DNA from: Bacilli bacterium
Lineage (GTDB): Bacteria > Bacillota_I > Bacilli_A > RF39 > UBA660
Direction: 5' to 3'
Assembly (NCBI GenBank): GCA_017416535.1
Contig: JAFQCG010000001.1
Span: 389,013 to 453,012, forward strand
DNA length: 64,000 bases
The notes under the pieces: generated by a model
What the model was told of the DNA's origin: nothing
The model's input: the letters and a program-made list of their open reading frames with translations, nothing else
The model's database searches: none
Shown here: positions 1 through 7,700 of the stretch, one piece after another
Position numbering within the stretch: the first letter of the stretch is position 1
How the letters are laid out: every line of letters begins with the position of its first letter
Position numbers and translations under genes: made by a program

Positions 1-155
1 AAGAAGATAAAGTTGATCATACTGTAGGAATTAAACTAAACAAATTAGTTGGCGAAAAAGTAAAACGTGGAGATGTTTTAGCAACACTTTACGTTAAAGA
101 TAGAATAGATTTAGATTTTGTTGATACAATATTTACAATTGATGAAGAAAATTAG
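1..155 (+). CDS. pdp: pyrimidine-nucleoside phosphorylase, C-terminal end (partial)
   Basis: The gene enters from the left edge and only its last 50 codons are present, read from position 3 to the TAG at 153-155. The visible peptide carries the pattern VDHTVGIKLNKLVGEKVKRGD, followed by LATLYV. This is typical of the C-terminal barrel-sandwich domain of thymidine/pyrimidine-nucleoside phosphorylases, which split pyrimidine nucleosides with phosphate. The catalytic part lies outside the window, so the assignment rests on this tail alone. A dacF-like gene follows about 3.4 kb later; in Bacillus dacF also lies in a neighbourhood with nucleoside-catabolism genes. Confidence 0.75.
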   Translation, partial: EDKVDHTVGIKLNKLVGEKVKRGDVLATLYVKDRIDLDFVDTIFTIDEEN

Positions 156-208
156 TTGAAGTTTTTTAAAGTATGTTATAATAATATTTGTAAAGGTAGG
201 GGATTTTT

Positions 209-1471
209 ATGGAAAAGATCTATATGGATTCTAAAGGTAAGAAACCAAAAAAACAAACTTTTTTAAAACAATTATTTAATGATAAAGGATCGATGCTAGC
301 ATTAGTTATTGTTGCTTTTGTTGGTGTTTTAGGTTTAATGGTGTTTGGACTTAATCAAATATCATTTGCTGTTAATACTGCAGGGAGTCTTCCAGATTCA
401 TTTGTCTCTAAACAAGGTGATGAAAATGTAATGCGTTTAATTGGTACTGCTGGATATATGGATAATGGAACATTTAAAACTACTGATCCAGATAAAGTTC
501 AACAAGGTGTTTTACCAATATTAGGTTTTTATACTGATGGTGATATTCCTATTTTCTGTATTGAATATAATGTTGGTTATGAAGTTGGGAGAACTTATAC
601 TAAAGGTGGGGAAATTAAAGACTATGGTTTAATTTATTTAATGTCTCAAATTTATCCTAATAAACCATTTAAAGATATAGATGGTGAGGAGTTAGATGAA
701 AATATTCAAGTTTGGTTAACTCAATCAGCAATTTGGTCTTATTTATATGAAAGCGGAGATACACAAAACAGTAAATTTGTTGACTGGAATGATAAAGTAA
801 AATTAGTTTTTAAACTTTATAACAATGATGGCGATGATGTAATTGCTACTGATGGTACTAAAACTTTATATCAAGCTTTTGGAATTGATACAATTATTTC
901 TAAAGCTAAAGAAGTAAAAACAAATGTAAAAGATTTAACTGCCTTCTTAACTGTTAGTAAGGCATCTGAAAATATTTCAGTAACAAATGATAATAAATAT
1001 TATCAAACAGATGAAATTAGTATTATTGGTTCAACTAAAGCAGAATTTATTTCTAAATATAATGGTTATTCTGTAACATTATCAAATGCTCCAGAAGGAA
1101 CATTCTTAGTTGATGAAAAAGGTAATAAATACGATGATTTAAGTAAAATGTCTCCAACAGATAAGTTTTTTGTAAGAATACCTATTAAAAATGTAAATGA
1201 TAAGAATAAGAAGTTTGGGTTATCAATTAAAGGTAATTTTGAAATGTATGGGGCCAATATGTATGTGTCTGATGCAAAGCAAAAAGTTGCTAATGTAAAA
1301 CTTATCAATCAAATTATTAATAAGAATTTAGATGTTAATTTAGACTATACACCAGAAGTTCCAGATACTGGAATGGGAGTAGCTCAAACAATTTACTTTG
1401 TGGGATTAATACTTTTATTAAGTGGTGTAGGTATTGTTTATGCAAACGCAAAACCAAAAACAAATGAATAA
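209..1471 (+). CDS. thioester-domain (TQXA) surface protein with sortase signal
   Basis: A 420-residue cell-surface protein. After a basic cytoplasmic start there is a signal or anchor segment at about residues 29-55. A thioester domain follows: Cys117 in IPIFCIEYN and Gln172 in WLTQSAIW are the pair that form an internal Cys-Gln thioester in TQXA adhesins, which bind host or surface amines covalently. The C terminus has the sorting signal VPDTG, a hydrophobic stretch and a short Lys-containing tail, an LPXTG variant with Val for Leu. The downstream gene is a sortase overlapping its stop, so it is probably the dedicated anchoring enzyme. AGGTAGGGG precedes the ATG at 209. The thioester and anchoring are inferred from motifs. 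Confidence 0.85.
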   Translation: MEKIYMDSKGKKPKKQTFLKQLFNDKGSMLALVIVAFVGVLGLMVFGLNQISFAVNTAGSLPDSFVSKQGDENVMRLIGTAGYMDNGTFKTTDPDKVQQGVLPILGFYTDGDIPIFCIEYNVGYEVGRTYTKGGEIKDYGLIYLMSQIYPNKPFKDIDGEELDENIQVWLTQSAIWSYLYESGDTQNSKFVDWNDKVKLVFKLYNNDGDDVIATDGTKTLYQAFGIDTIISKAKEVKTNVKDLTAFLTVSKASENISVTNDNKYYQTDEISIIGSTKAEFISKYNGYSVTLSNAPEGTFLVDEKGNKYDDLSKMSPTDKFFVRIPIKNVNDKNKKFGLSIKGNFEMYGANMYVSDAKQKVANVKLINQIINKNLDVNLDYTPEVPDTGMGVAQTIYFVGLILLLSGVGIVYANAKPKTNE

Positions 1472-2102
1472 AAAAATTAAAAAGAGCCAAATATTATTAC
1501 TTGGTTCTTTGCTTGTATTTGTTGGAGTTGGAGTATTAACATTTGAATATTTTGTAAAGATGAAAAATGATGTCTTTACAGAAATGGAACTAAAAGCTAG
1601 TGCTAATTTAGTTTCTGCAGAAGAAGATGATAAAGATACTACTGATGTACCTATTGCAAATAATCTTCCTAAAGATAAGAAAGATAAAGTAGCAGTAGTT
1701 GATTATAGTAAATATTTAGGTGTTTTGGAAATACCTAAAATAGGATTAAAAAGAGGTTTTTACAATATTGATTCAAGATATAATGATATTCAATATAATG
1801 TTGCGATGGTAAAGGGTTCTACTTTACCAGATGTTAAGAATGGTAATTTAATTTTAATGGCACATTCTGGATGGGCGGCAATTTCATATTTTGAATATTT
1901 ATATAATTTAAGTTTAGGTGATAAAGCATACGTAACTTATAAAGGGAAAAAATATACTTATAAGTTAGTTAAGGTTTATGATGTTGTTAAAAATGGAAAG
2001 GTTAAAATAGTTAGAAGTTATGACAAAACAACTTTAACTCTTATTACTTGTACTAGAAATAACGACAAGGCTCAAACTGTTTATATTTTAGAATTAGTAT
2101 AG
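1464..2102 (+). CDS. sortase, partner of the thioester surface protein
   Basis: A membrane-anchored transpeptidase of about 212 residues. It has one N-terminal transmembrane segment, a variable linker and a sortase fold containing LMAHSG (catalytic His) and TLITCTRNN (catalytic Cys). The conserved Arg expected in the strand after the Cys is not obvious: alignment with the class B sortase at 9437 puts Gln there (AQTVYIL against GRKVVHA). The only nearby Arg is two residues after the Cys. The start is uncertain: the ATG at 1464 overlaps the upstream stop by 8 bases, and in-frame TTG 1434 and ATG 1440 are alternatives. None has a strong ribosome site, which suggests translational coupling to the surface-protein gene. 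Confidence 0.82.
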   Translation: MNKKIKKSQILLLGSLLVFVGVGVLTFEYFVKMKNDVFTEMELKASANLVSAEEDDKDTTDVPIANNLPKDKKDKVAVVDYSKYLGVLEIPKIGLKRGFYNIDSRYNDIQYNVAMVKGSTLPDVKNGNLILMAHSGWAAISYFEYLYNLSLGDKAYVTYKGKKYTYKLVKVYDVVKNGKVKIVRSYDKTTLTLITCTRNNDKAQTVYILELV

Positions 2103-2113
2103 GAGGTGATACT

Positions 2114-2686
2114 ATGAACATGACTTTGTTAGATAAATTTGTAACTGTATTTAAATATATGTTTTCATCATTTTTATCAATAGGGATGTTCATATTAAGC
2201 CTTCTTTTATTATGTATTTTATTAGTTAATATAAAGTTGAAAAATAAGTATATAAATATAGCTGCAATTGGGATATATATTGGTTTTGCTTTAGGTATTA
2301 TTATTAGTTATAGTGATTATGTACAACTATGTATTAATGGTTTTGTTAAGGCAATACTTAATTATATATATTTTCCATCAACATTTGTCTATTTCTTAAT
2401 ATTTGCATTTGTAACTATATTAATGCTTAAGACTATTTTTAGTAAAAAAATGAAACCATTAAAGAAAGTTATAAATTATATTTGGTTTTCGATACTTTAT
2501 TTCTTCTTTATGTCGTTTATAGTACTTTGTGTATATAGTGGAGTAGATATTTATGATACTGTGGCATTATATAAAAATGATATAATTCTATCAATTGTAC
2601 AGATAAGTAATTTATTGTTTGCGATATGGATTATTATTTCTTTCTTTTATGAATTGTATCAATTTTATCAAAGAAAGTTTGATTAG
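2114..2686 (+). CDS. multi-pass membrane protein of the sortase operon, function unknown
   Basis: A 190-residue, very hydrophobic protein with about five predicted transmembrane segments and few charged residues outside short loops. I do not recognise a family. It starts 11 bases after the sortase stop behind a perfect AGGAGGTGAT ribosome site (2101-2110) and ends at a terminator, so it is the third gene of the thioester protein-sortase operon. A role in surface-protein export or in positioning the sortase is possible, but only from context. ATG at 2120 is an alternative start. Confidence 0.7.
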   Translation: MNMTLLDKFVTVFKYMFSSFLSIGMFILSLLLLCILLVNIKLKNKYINIAAIGIYIGFALGIIISYSDYVQLCINGFVKAILNYIYFPSTFVYFLIFAFVTILMLKTIFSKKMKPLKKVINYIWFSILYFFFMSFIVLCVYSGVDIYDTVALYKNDIILSIVQISNLLFAIWIIISFFYELYQFYQRKFD

Positions 2687-2710
2687 AATGGTTTGGCCAT
2701 TCTTTTTATT
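2685..2710 (+). terminator. Rho-independent terminator after the sortase operon
   Basis: Stem AGAATGG / CCATTCT with a five-base loop, followed by TTTTATT. It overlaps the end of the convergent carboxypeptidase gene. Confidence 0.8.
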
Positions 2711-3506
2711 TGTCTAAATAAATAGTGTAATACTCATCAAATGTTATTTGTTTTTGATAAATGTTTGTTGCAATATTAACTCCTACATATCTATAGTGCC
2801 ATGGTTCATATTGATATGTAGTTATATGTTCTTTATTTTTAGGATATCTTAGGATAAAACCATATTTATGTGCATTTTCTTGCATCCATTTAAATTCTAT
2901 TGTATTTTCAAACTCAATATAGGATTTTTCTTTTGTACAAACATCTATAGCTAGTCCAGTTTGGTGCTCCGAATGTCCTGGTCTTGCGGAATAAGTATCT
3001 GCTTTATCTTTTCCATCTATTGCTGAATATTTATTATATAGTTTTTCTTGATATATGTAACTTCTATAACCAGATACAGGTATTATATATAAATTTTCTT
3101 TCTTTGCAGAATTTACTAGTTTTTCAAAACTTTTTTTTGCGACTTTTCGTAATTTTATATTAGAGGTAACAAGTTCTAAATCATCTGGAATATAATTTTT
3201 ATCTAAATAATTATATTTGTTTACTAATGTATTTATTTTTGTTGGTTGATTAATTATTTTTATATTTGAATATGGTTCTTGGTCTAGACCAATATTTGTG
3301 TATATTAATATGTTTCTATTTGTTATATTTGGGTATTTATTTTTATAAGATAGATATCTATTTTTATTTTCTTTTTTATAAATAGAATTTTTTTGTAATT
3401 GTTTTATAAATGATGGGTTTTTCTTTGGAGTTTTTAATCCTTGGGAAATACTAATTAAAATTAGAAGTAATAAAATATAAATAAGATATATTGTTTTTGT
3501 TTTCAT
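2706..3506 (-). CDS. VanY-type (M15) D-alanyl-D-alanine carboxypeptidase
   Basis: A 266-residue protein with one N-terminal membrane segment (about residues 5-24) and a C-terminal M15B peptidase domain. Visible signature elements are SGYRS, then GHSEHQTGLAIDV, which supplies the Zn-binding His and Asp, and EPWHYRYVG, which supplies the catalytic Glu and third Zn ligand. The family trims the terminal D-Ala from peptidoglycan stem peptides outside the membrane. The ATG at 3506 has AAGGTGATTT upstream. It diverges from an S11-type carboxypeptidase at 3575, giving two unrelated enzymes for the same reaction side by side. Low-complexity Lys/Asn-rich residues at about 25-110 are probably a spacer through the wall. 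Confidence 0.9.
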   Translation of the reverse strand: MKTKTIYLIYILLLLILISISQGLKTPKKNPSFIKQLQKNSIYKKENKNRYLSYKNKYPNITNRNILIYTNIGLDQEPYSNIKIINQPTKINTLVNKYNYLDKNYIPDDLELVTSNIKLRKVAKKSFEKLVNSAKKENLYIIPVSGYRSYIYQEKLYNKYSAIDGKDKADTYSARPGHSEHQTGLAIDVCTKEKSYIEFENTIEFKWMQENAHKYGFILRYPKNKEHITTYQYEPWHYRYVGVNIATNIYQKQITFDEYYTIYLDK

Positions 3507-3574
3507 TAAATCACCTTAATATATATTTATGTATAAATTTTTTGGTTTTTACATAAAAATAATTGGAGGATATT

Positions 3575-4732
3575 ATGAAGAGAATAGTTATAATTTTGAT
3601 TTTTTTGAGTTTAATTAGTGTTTTTCCTGTTTATGTATTTGCGAATGATAATAATAATTTAATACCAGGTGCAGTTAGTGGATTATTAATGGATGCTGAT
3701 AGTGGAAAAATTATTTTTGAAAAGGATAAGAATAAGAGAGTTGCGGTTGCATCTATGACGAAGATGGTTGCGCAAATTATTGTTATGGAAAAGATTGATG
3801 AAAAGAAGATAAAATGGGATGATATCGTTACTGTAAGTAAGAATGCTGCTGATATGGGTGGTTCACAAATATATATTGCTGAAGGAGAAAAAATAACTGT
3901 AGAAGATTTGATGAAGGGAATTTCAATGGCAAGTGGTAATGATGCGACAGTTGCAATGGCTGAGTATATTAGTGGTAGTGAAAATAAGTTTGTTGAATTA
4001 ATGAACAAAAAGGTTAAAGAACTTGGACTAAAAAATACAGTATTTAAAAATTGTACTGGTTTAGATGAGGATGGTCATTATTCTAGTGCATATGATATGG
4101 CAATTATTGCGAGAGAACTAATAATTAAACATCCGGATATTTTTAGATTTTCATCTGTTTATGAAGATTATTTAAGAGAAGATACTGATAATAAATTTTG
4201 GTTAGTAAATACTAATAAATTAGTAAGATTTTATGAAGGAGCTGATGGCTTAAAAACTGGACATACGGATAATGCTGGTTATTGTTTAGCTGCTACTGCT
4301 AAGAGAAATAATTTAAGATTAATTGCTATTGTTTTAGGAGAGGGAAATGCTACTACTCGAAATAATGAGACAATGGAGCTTCTGGATTATGGATATAAGA
4401 ATTTAAAAACTGTTAAATTAAAAAGTAGTGGTGATATTGTAAAAAAAATAAAATTTGATAAGGCAGATACTAAAATTGTAGATATTGTATTAAAAAATGA
4501 TTTGTATGTTACAGAAAACATTACAGATAATAAAGAATATAAATATAAAATAGATATTGATGATTTGAAATTGCCAATTAAAATAGGAGATATTGTTGGT
4601 AAGATAGAAGTTTATAGTGGAAATAGAAAAATAAAAGAAGGTAATTTAACTGTAAGTAAAGATATAAATCCATTAAGTTTTATGGAACTTATTTTTAAAG
4701 AAATAGTTGATTTAGCTATTGGGGAGTTTTAA
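3575..4732 (+). CDS. dacF: D-alanyl-D-alanine carboxypeptidase, S11 (DacF/PBP5-like)
   Basis: A 385-residue penicillin-binding protein with a signal peptide. The three active-site motifs are present: SMTK (SxxK), SGN (SxN) and KTG in GLKTGHTDNAG. A C-terminal beta-rich domain follows. It removes the terminal D-Ala from peptidoglycan pentapeptides outside the membrane. GGAGGA at 3565-3570 decides the ATG at 3575 over an upstream TTG at 3563. In Bacillus dacF is a forespore gene next to the spoIIA operon; here it lies near spoVS but far from the sigF locus, so the dacF symbol is by similarity only and a vegetative PBP5 role is equally possible. Confidence 0.87.
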   Translation: MKRIVIILIFLSLISVFPVYVFANDNNNLIPGAVSGLLMDADSGKIIFEKDKNKRVAVASMTKMVAQIIVMEKIDEKKIKWDDIVTVSKNAADMGGSQIYIAEGEKITVEDLMKGISMASGNDATVAMAEYISGSENKFVELMNKKVKELGLKNTVFKNCTGLDEDGHYSSAYDMAIIARELIIKHPDIFRFSSVYEDYLREDTDNKFWLVNTNKLVRFYEGADGLKTGHTDNAGYCLAATAKRNNLRLIAIVLGEGNATTRNNETMELLDYGYKNLKTVKLKSSGDIVKKIKFDKADTKIVDIVLKNDLYVTENITDNKEYKYKIDIDDLKLPIKIGDIVGKIEVYSGNRKIKEGNLTVSKDINPLSFMELIFKEIVDLAIGEF

Positions 4733-4834
4733 TATGTAAAATTAATTGTCTAATTTATGTCTAATTTTAATATACAATTTAATGTAGTATAAATATAATG
4801 ATATAATTACATGGAGATATAAGAGGTGTTTATT

Positions 4835-5881
4835 ATGGCAGAAAAGAAAAATACAAGTACGAAGAAAAATACTGAAAATAAAAGTACAAAGAAAACAACT
4901 AATACTAAAAATACTACAAAGAAAACAACTACAAAAAGTACTACAACTCCAAAGAAAAAGAATGGTAGTGCGAATAGTAAGGTAAAAAAAGTAGAGGAAA
5001 TTGAAGTTCTTGATAAGACAAATTCTTTTGATATTATTATTGATGATGAAAGATTAAAAGATAAGGAATCTTTAGATTTTAGTTTTATAGATGGTAAAAG
5101 AAAAAAGAAAAAAGCTAAAAAAGAAATAGAGATTTTAGAAGAAGTTGATTATAAGGAAGAATTAAAGAATATTGATATTCCTAAAAAAGAAAAGAATGGT
5201 AGTGATGCTTTTTCTACTTCATTATTAATTATTTTTTCTTTTGTTTTTGGTTTCTTAATTTGTTTTATATGGGCGAAAGAAAGCGATTATTTTACTGTTG
5301 TTGAAAAGGAAAAAGAAGAAGTTGTTAAAACTGAAATTATTGTTGATGATAATTATTTGTTTGTAGGCGACTCTATAACAGCAAGATATGATTTAGATGA
5401 ATATTTTAAGGGAATGCCAGTTATTAATAGTGGTATTGGTGGTAATAAGACTACTGATATTTTAAATGATATGAATGATAGAATTTATAGATATAATCCT
5501 TCTAAAGTAATTTTACTGATTGGTACAAATGATTATAGTAGACTTTCTAATAGTGATACTGTTAAAAATATTGGAAAAATTATTGATGGAATAAAAGATA
5601 ATAGAGAATATGCTGATATATATGTTCAATCTATTTATCCTGTTAATAAAGAAATTAGTAAATCTACTGTTGGAGATAGAAATAATGAAGATATATCTGA
5701 AATGAATAGTGATATTAAAAAGCTTTGTAAAGAAAAGTCTGTTAGTTATATTAATATGTATGATCTTTTAGTTGATGATGATGGTAATTTAGATGATGAT
5801 TATACTAAAGATGGTTTACATCTAGATTCCGATGGTTATGAGGTTGTTACTGAAGAAATTATGAAGATATTAAAAAAATAA
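4835..5881 (+). CDS. membrane-anchored SGNH/GDSL hydrolase with Lys/Thr-rich N terminus
   Basis: A 348-residue protein. Residues 1 to about 55 are almost only Lys, Thr, Asn and Ser, followed by an acidic/basic linker and a transmembrane segment at about 130-150. An extracellular SGNH hydrolase domain follows with FVGDSITARYD (nucleophile Ser), NSGIGG, LIGTNDY and DGLHLDSDGY (Asp-x-x-His). Such domains act as O-acyl esterases or transferases on wall polymers or lipids; the substrate cannot be read from sequence. AAGAGGTG supports ATG at 4835; a GTG at 4826 lies inside that ribosome site. It is monocistronic and ends at a strong terminator. Confidence 0.85.
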   Translation: MAEKKNTSTKKNTENKSTKKTTNTKNTTKKTTTKSTTTPKKKNGSANSKVKKVEEIEVLDKTNSFDIIIDDERLKDKESLDFSFIDGKRKKKKAKKEIEILEEVDYKEELKNIDIPKKEKNGSDAFSTSLLIIFSFVFGFLICFIWAKESDYFTVVEKEKEEVVKTEIIVDDNYLFVGDSITARYDLDEYFKGMPVINSGIGGNKTTDILNDMNDRIYRYNPSKVILLIGTNDYSRLSNSDTVKNIGKIIDGIKDNREYADIYVQSIYPVNKEISKSTVGDRNNEDISEMNSDIKKLCKEKSVSYINMYDLLVDDDGNLDDDYTKDGLHLDSDGYEVVTEEIMKILKK

Positions 5882-5904
5882 AAACATCTTAGGATGTTTT
5901 TTTT
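5881..5904 (+). terminator. terminator after the SGNH hydrolase
   Basis: AAAACATC / GATGTTTT stem with a TTAG loop and a T-run. Confidence 0.85.
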
Positions 5905-5961
5905 GTTCTAATTAATTATTTTTCTCATATAGTTAAATATAGAAAGAGAGGAATAATATAT

Positions 5962-6222
5962 ATGGAAATACTTAAAGTTTCAACTAAATCTAATCCTAAT
6001 TCAGTTGCTGGAGCGTTAGCTAATGTTTTTAGGGAAAAAGGGGTTGTAGAAATACAGGCTGTAGGTGCTGGTGCATTGAATCAAGCGATTAAAGCAGTTG
6101 CTATTGCTAGAGGATTTGTTGCTCCATCTGGTAAGAATTTAGTTTGTATTCCAGCATTTCAGGATATTGCCATTGATGGTGAGGAAAGAACTGCTATTAA
6201 ATTAATTATTGAGGCAAAATAG
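5962..6222 (+). CDS. spoVS: stage V sporulation protein S
   Basis: An 86-residue protein that fits the SpoVS family over its whole length: MEILKVSTKSNPNSVAGALA, then the Gly/Ala-rich nucleic-acid-binding-like segment (VGAGALNQAIKAVAIARGF) and IPAFQDIAIDGEERTAIKLI. In Bacillus it is a small conserved regulator affecting septation and coat assembly during sporulation. A GAGAGG ribosome site precedes the ATG and the gene is flanked by terminators on both sides, so it is monocistronic. The family is almost confined to spore formers and some Deinococcus-Thermus relatives, supporting a sporulating host. Confidence 0.95.
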   Translation: MEILKVSTKSNPNSVAGALANVFREKGVVEIQAVGAGALNQAIKAVAIARGFVAPSGKNLVCIPAFQDIAIDGEERTAIKLIIEAK

Positions 6223-6235
6223 TCTGTAAAATAGT

Positions 6236-6270
6236 GAGAAAAATCATTTTGATATTTTCTCTTTTTTTTT
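6236..6270 (+). terminator. terminator after spoVS
   Basis: GAGAAAA / TTTTCTC stem with an inner ATC/GAT pairing, then nine T. Confidence 0.8.
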
Positions 6271-6307
6271 ATTGTGATATATTATTAATAGAATAAGAGG
6301 TGTTTTT

Positions 6308-7363
6308 ATGAATCAAGATAATAATACTTTTGTACCAATGGAACCGTCTAATATATTACCAAATAATGTGGTTCCTAATAATACTAATATGGTTAATCCA
6401 GCGGTTGCTAGCGTACAACCACAAGTAGCTCAAGTACAAGCAGCACCTTCAGCACAACCTGCAGGACAACAAACTGCACCTGCGACACAACAAGCTGCGA
6501 CATCGACAAATCCTGGGGTGCTAATTTGTCCAAAATGTGGAAGTGAAATGAAAAAAGAATCAAGATATTGTATGAAATGTGGTCAATTAAATTATGCTCA
6601 TCCAGAAAATGAATCAATGAAACAATATGCTTGGGAAAGTATTAAACAAGGACACTTTATTTCTGGTGCTAATGTTGATAATAAACAACCGTTAACAATG
6701 GGTAATGTTAGTTCTGTATCTGAAGTTAATCCATTTAAACCATGCTTAATTACAAATATAGTTTTACATGTTTTATTACTTGTAGGATTGTTAGTTATTA
6801 GTGGTAATTTTGAAGCAATTGCAACTGGTTTATATATTGCAAGTGCTTTGGGAGTTGGAATTGGATTTTTACTAAATTATTCTACACAAGCAATGTTTAT
6901 AAAAGCTGGCGAGCCTTGGTGGGGATATTTTGTTCCATTTTATAATACTTATTTAATGTTTAAAGTAGGATTTGGTAATGGTTGGTATTTCTTAATGATG
7001 CTTATTCCGGTAGTTGGATTAGTTTTACCATTTGTATTACTTTATCAAATTGGAAAGAAATTTTATAAGAGTGGTTGGTTAACTTTATTTTTCCCTTATG
7101 TAATGATTCCAATTATTGCGTTAGATAAGAATTGTGAATATAGTATGCTTGCAAAGAGCATGCTGGGTGATAGCGCAATGGATGCTAAAGGTAGAACTCA
7201 ATCAGAAAAAGAATATGGTCGTAATAAAACTATTATAACTATAATTGTTGTTATTATAGTAGCTGTGGTTCTATACTTTGCTTGGCCATATTTAAAACCA
7301 GTACTTTATAAAATATATGATTTAATAATGAAATTAGTTGAAAAAATTCAAAGTATGAATTAA
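6308..7363 (+). CDS. zinc-ribbon membrane protein with DUF5684-like domain
   Basis: A 351-residue protein. Residues 1-75 are Asn/Pro then Gln/Ala/Pro-rich low complexity. A zinc ribbon follows (CPKCG with a 13-residue spacer to CMKCG), then five or six membrane segments. The middle membrane part, with GEPWWGYFVPFYNTYLMFKV and FPYVMIPIIALDKN, resembles DUF5684/signal-peptidase-associated membrane domains. A final transmembrane helix lies near residue 320. Function unknown. It has its own AAGAGGTG ribosome site and is followed by the serS T-box leader. Several membrane proteins in this window carry the same style of zinc ribbon. Confidence 0.75.
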   Translation: MNQDNNTFVPMEPSNILPNNVVPNNTNMVNPAVASVQPQVAQVQAAPSAQPAGQQTAPATQQAATSTNPGVLICPKCGSEMKKESRYCMKCGQLNYAHPENESMKQYAWESIKQGHFISGANVDNKQPLTMGNVSSVSEVNPFKPCLITNIVLHVLLLVGLLVISGNFEAIATGLYIASALGVGIGFLLNYSTQAMFIKAGEPWWGYFVPFYNTYLMFKVGFGNGWYFLMMLIPVVGLVLPFVLLYQIGKKFYKSGWLTLFFPYVMIPIIALDKNCEYSMLAKSMLGDSAMDAKGRTQSEKEYGRNKTIITIIVVIIVAVVLYFAWPYLKPVLYKIYDLIMKLVEKIQSMN

Positions 7364-7399
7364 AACTTGCTAAAAAATAATTTTTAGAATATAATATTA

Positions 7400-7592
7400 A
7401 CAAATCGATTATTAGAACTAATAACAAGTAAGTTTAATTTTAGAGAAGTCGTGGTTGGTGAAAACGATATTAAAACCTTGTTTATCTACTCTATAGATGA
7501 AGAAATTCCGGTTGATACCGTTATGTAATTAAGAAAAATAAAGGATGGTACCGTGTCTTTATAGGCACTCCTTGGGTATCATTCTTTTTTTG
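7400..7592 (+). promoter_or_regulatory. T-box riboswitch leader of serS
   Basis: The 337-base gap before serS holds a T-box leader. The Stem I apical motif AGAGAAGTCGTGGTTGGTG lies at 7442-7460. The antiterminator T-box sequence AAGGATGGTACCGTG is at 7541-7555. The competing terminator pairs GGATGGTACC with GGGTATCATTC and ends in seven T at about 7585-7591. Uncharged tRNA-Ser is expected to stabilise the antiterminator and switch serS on. A UCU at 7485-7487 could be the specifier, but I cannot fix the Stem I folding with confidence; serine identity is mainly from the downstream gene. Confidence 0.9.
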
Positions 7593-7609
7593 TTTTTGGG
7601 AGTGATTAT

Positions 7610-7672
7610 ATGAAAAAATTTAGTTTTAATAATTTGATATATAATAAAGTCTCGTGCTTTTTGTGTATATAA
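7610..7672 (+). CDS. possible 20-residue peptide between the T-box and serS
   Basis: A short ORF lies between the T-box terminator and serS: ATG behind GGGAGTGAT at a good distance, 20 codons reading MKKFSFNNLIYNKVSCFLCI, then TAA. serS starts 28 bases later with its own GGAGGAG site. It could be a translated leader, or chance in AT-rich DNA. No family is recognised and it is not enriched in serine codons. Confidence 0.3.
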   Translation: MKKFSFNNLIYNKVSCFLCI

Positions 7673-7700
7673 AAAAATATGAAAATAGGAGGAGAAAATT

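Noticed and set aside
1066-1308. 80-codon minus-strand ORF inside the thioester protein gene
   Set aside because: Shadow frame without ribosome site.
3631-4008. 125-codon minus-strand ORF inside dacF
   Set aside because: Shadow frame opposite the active-site region of the carboxypeptidase.
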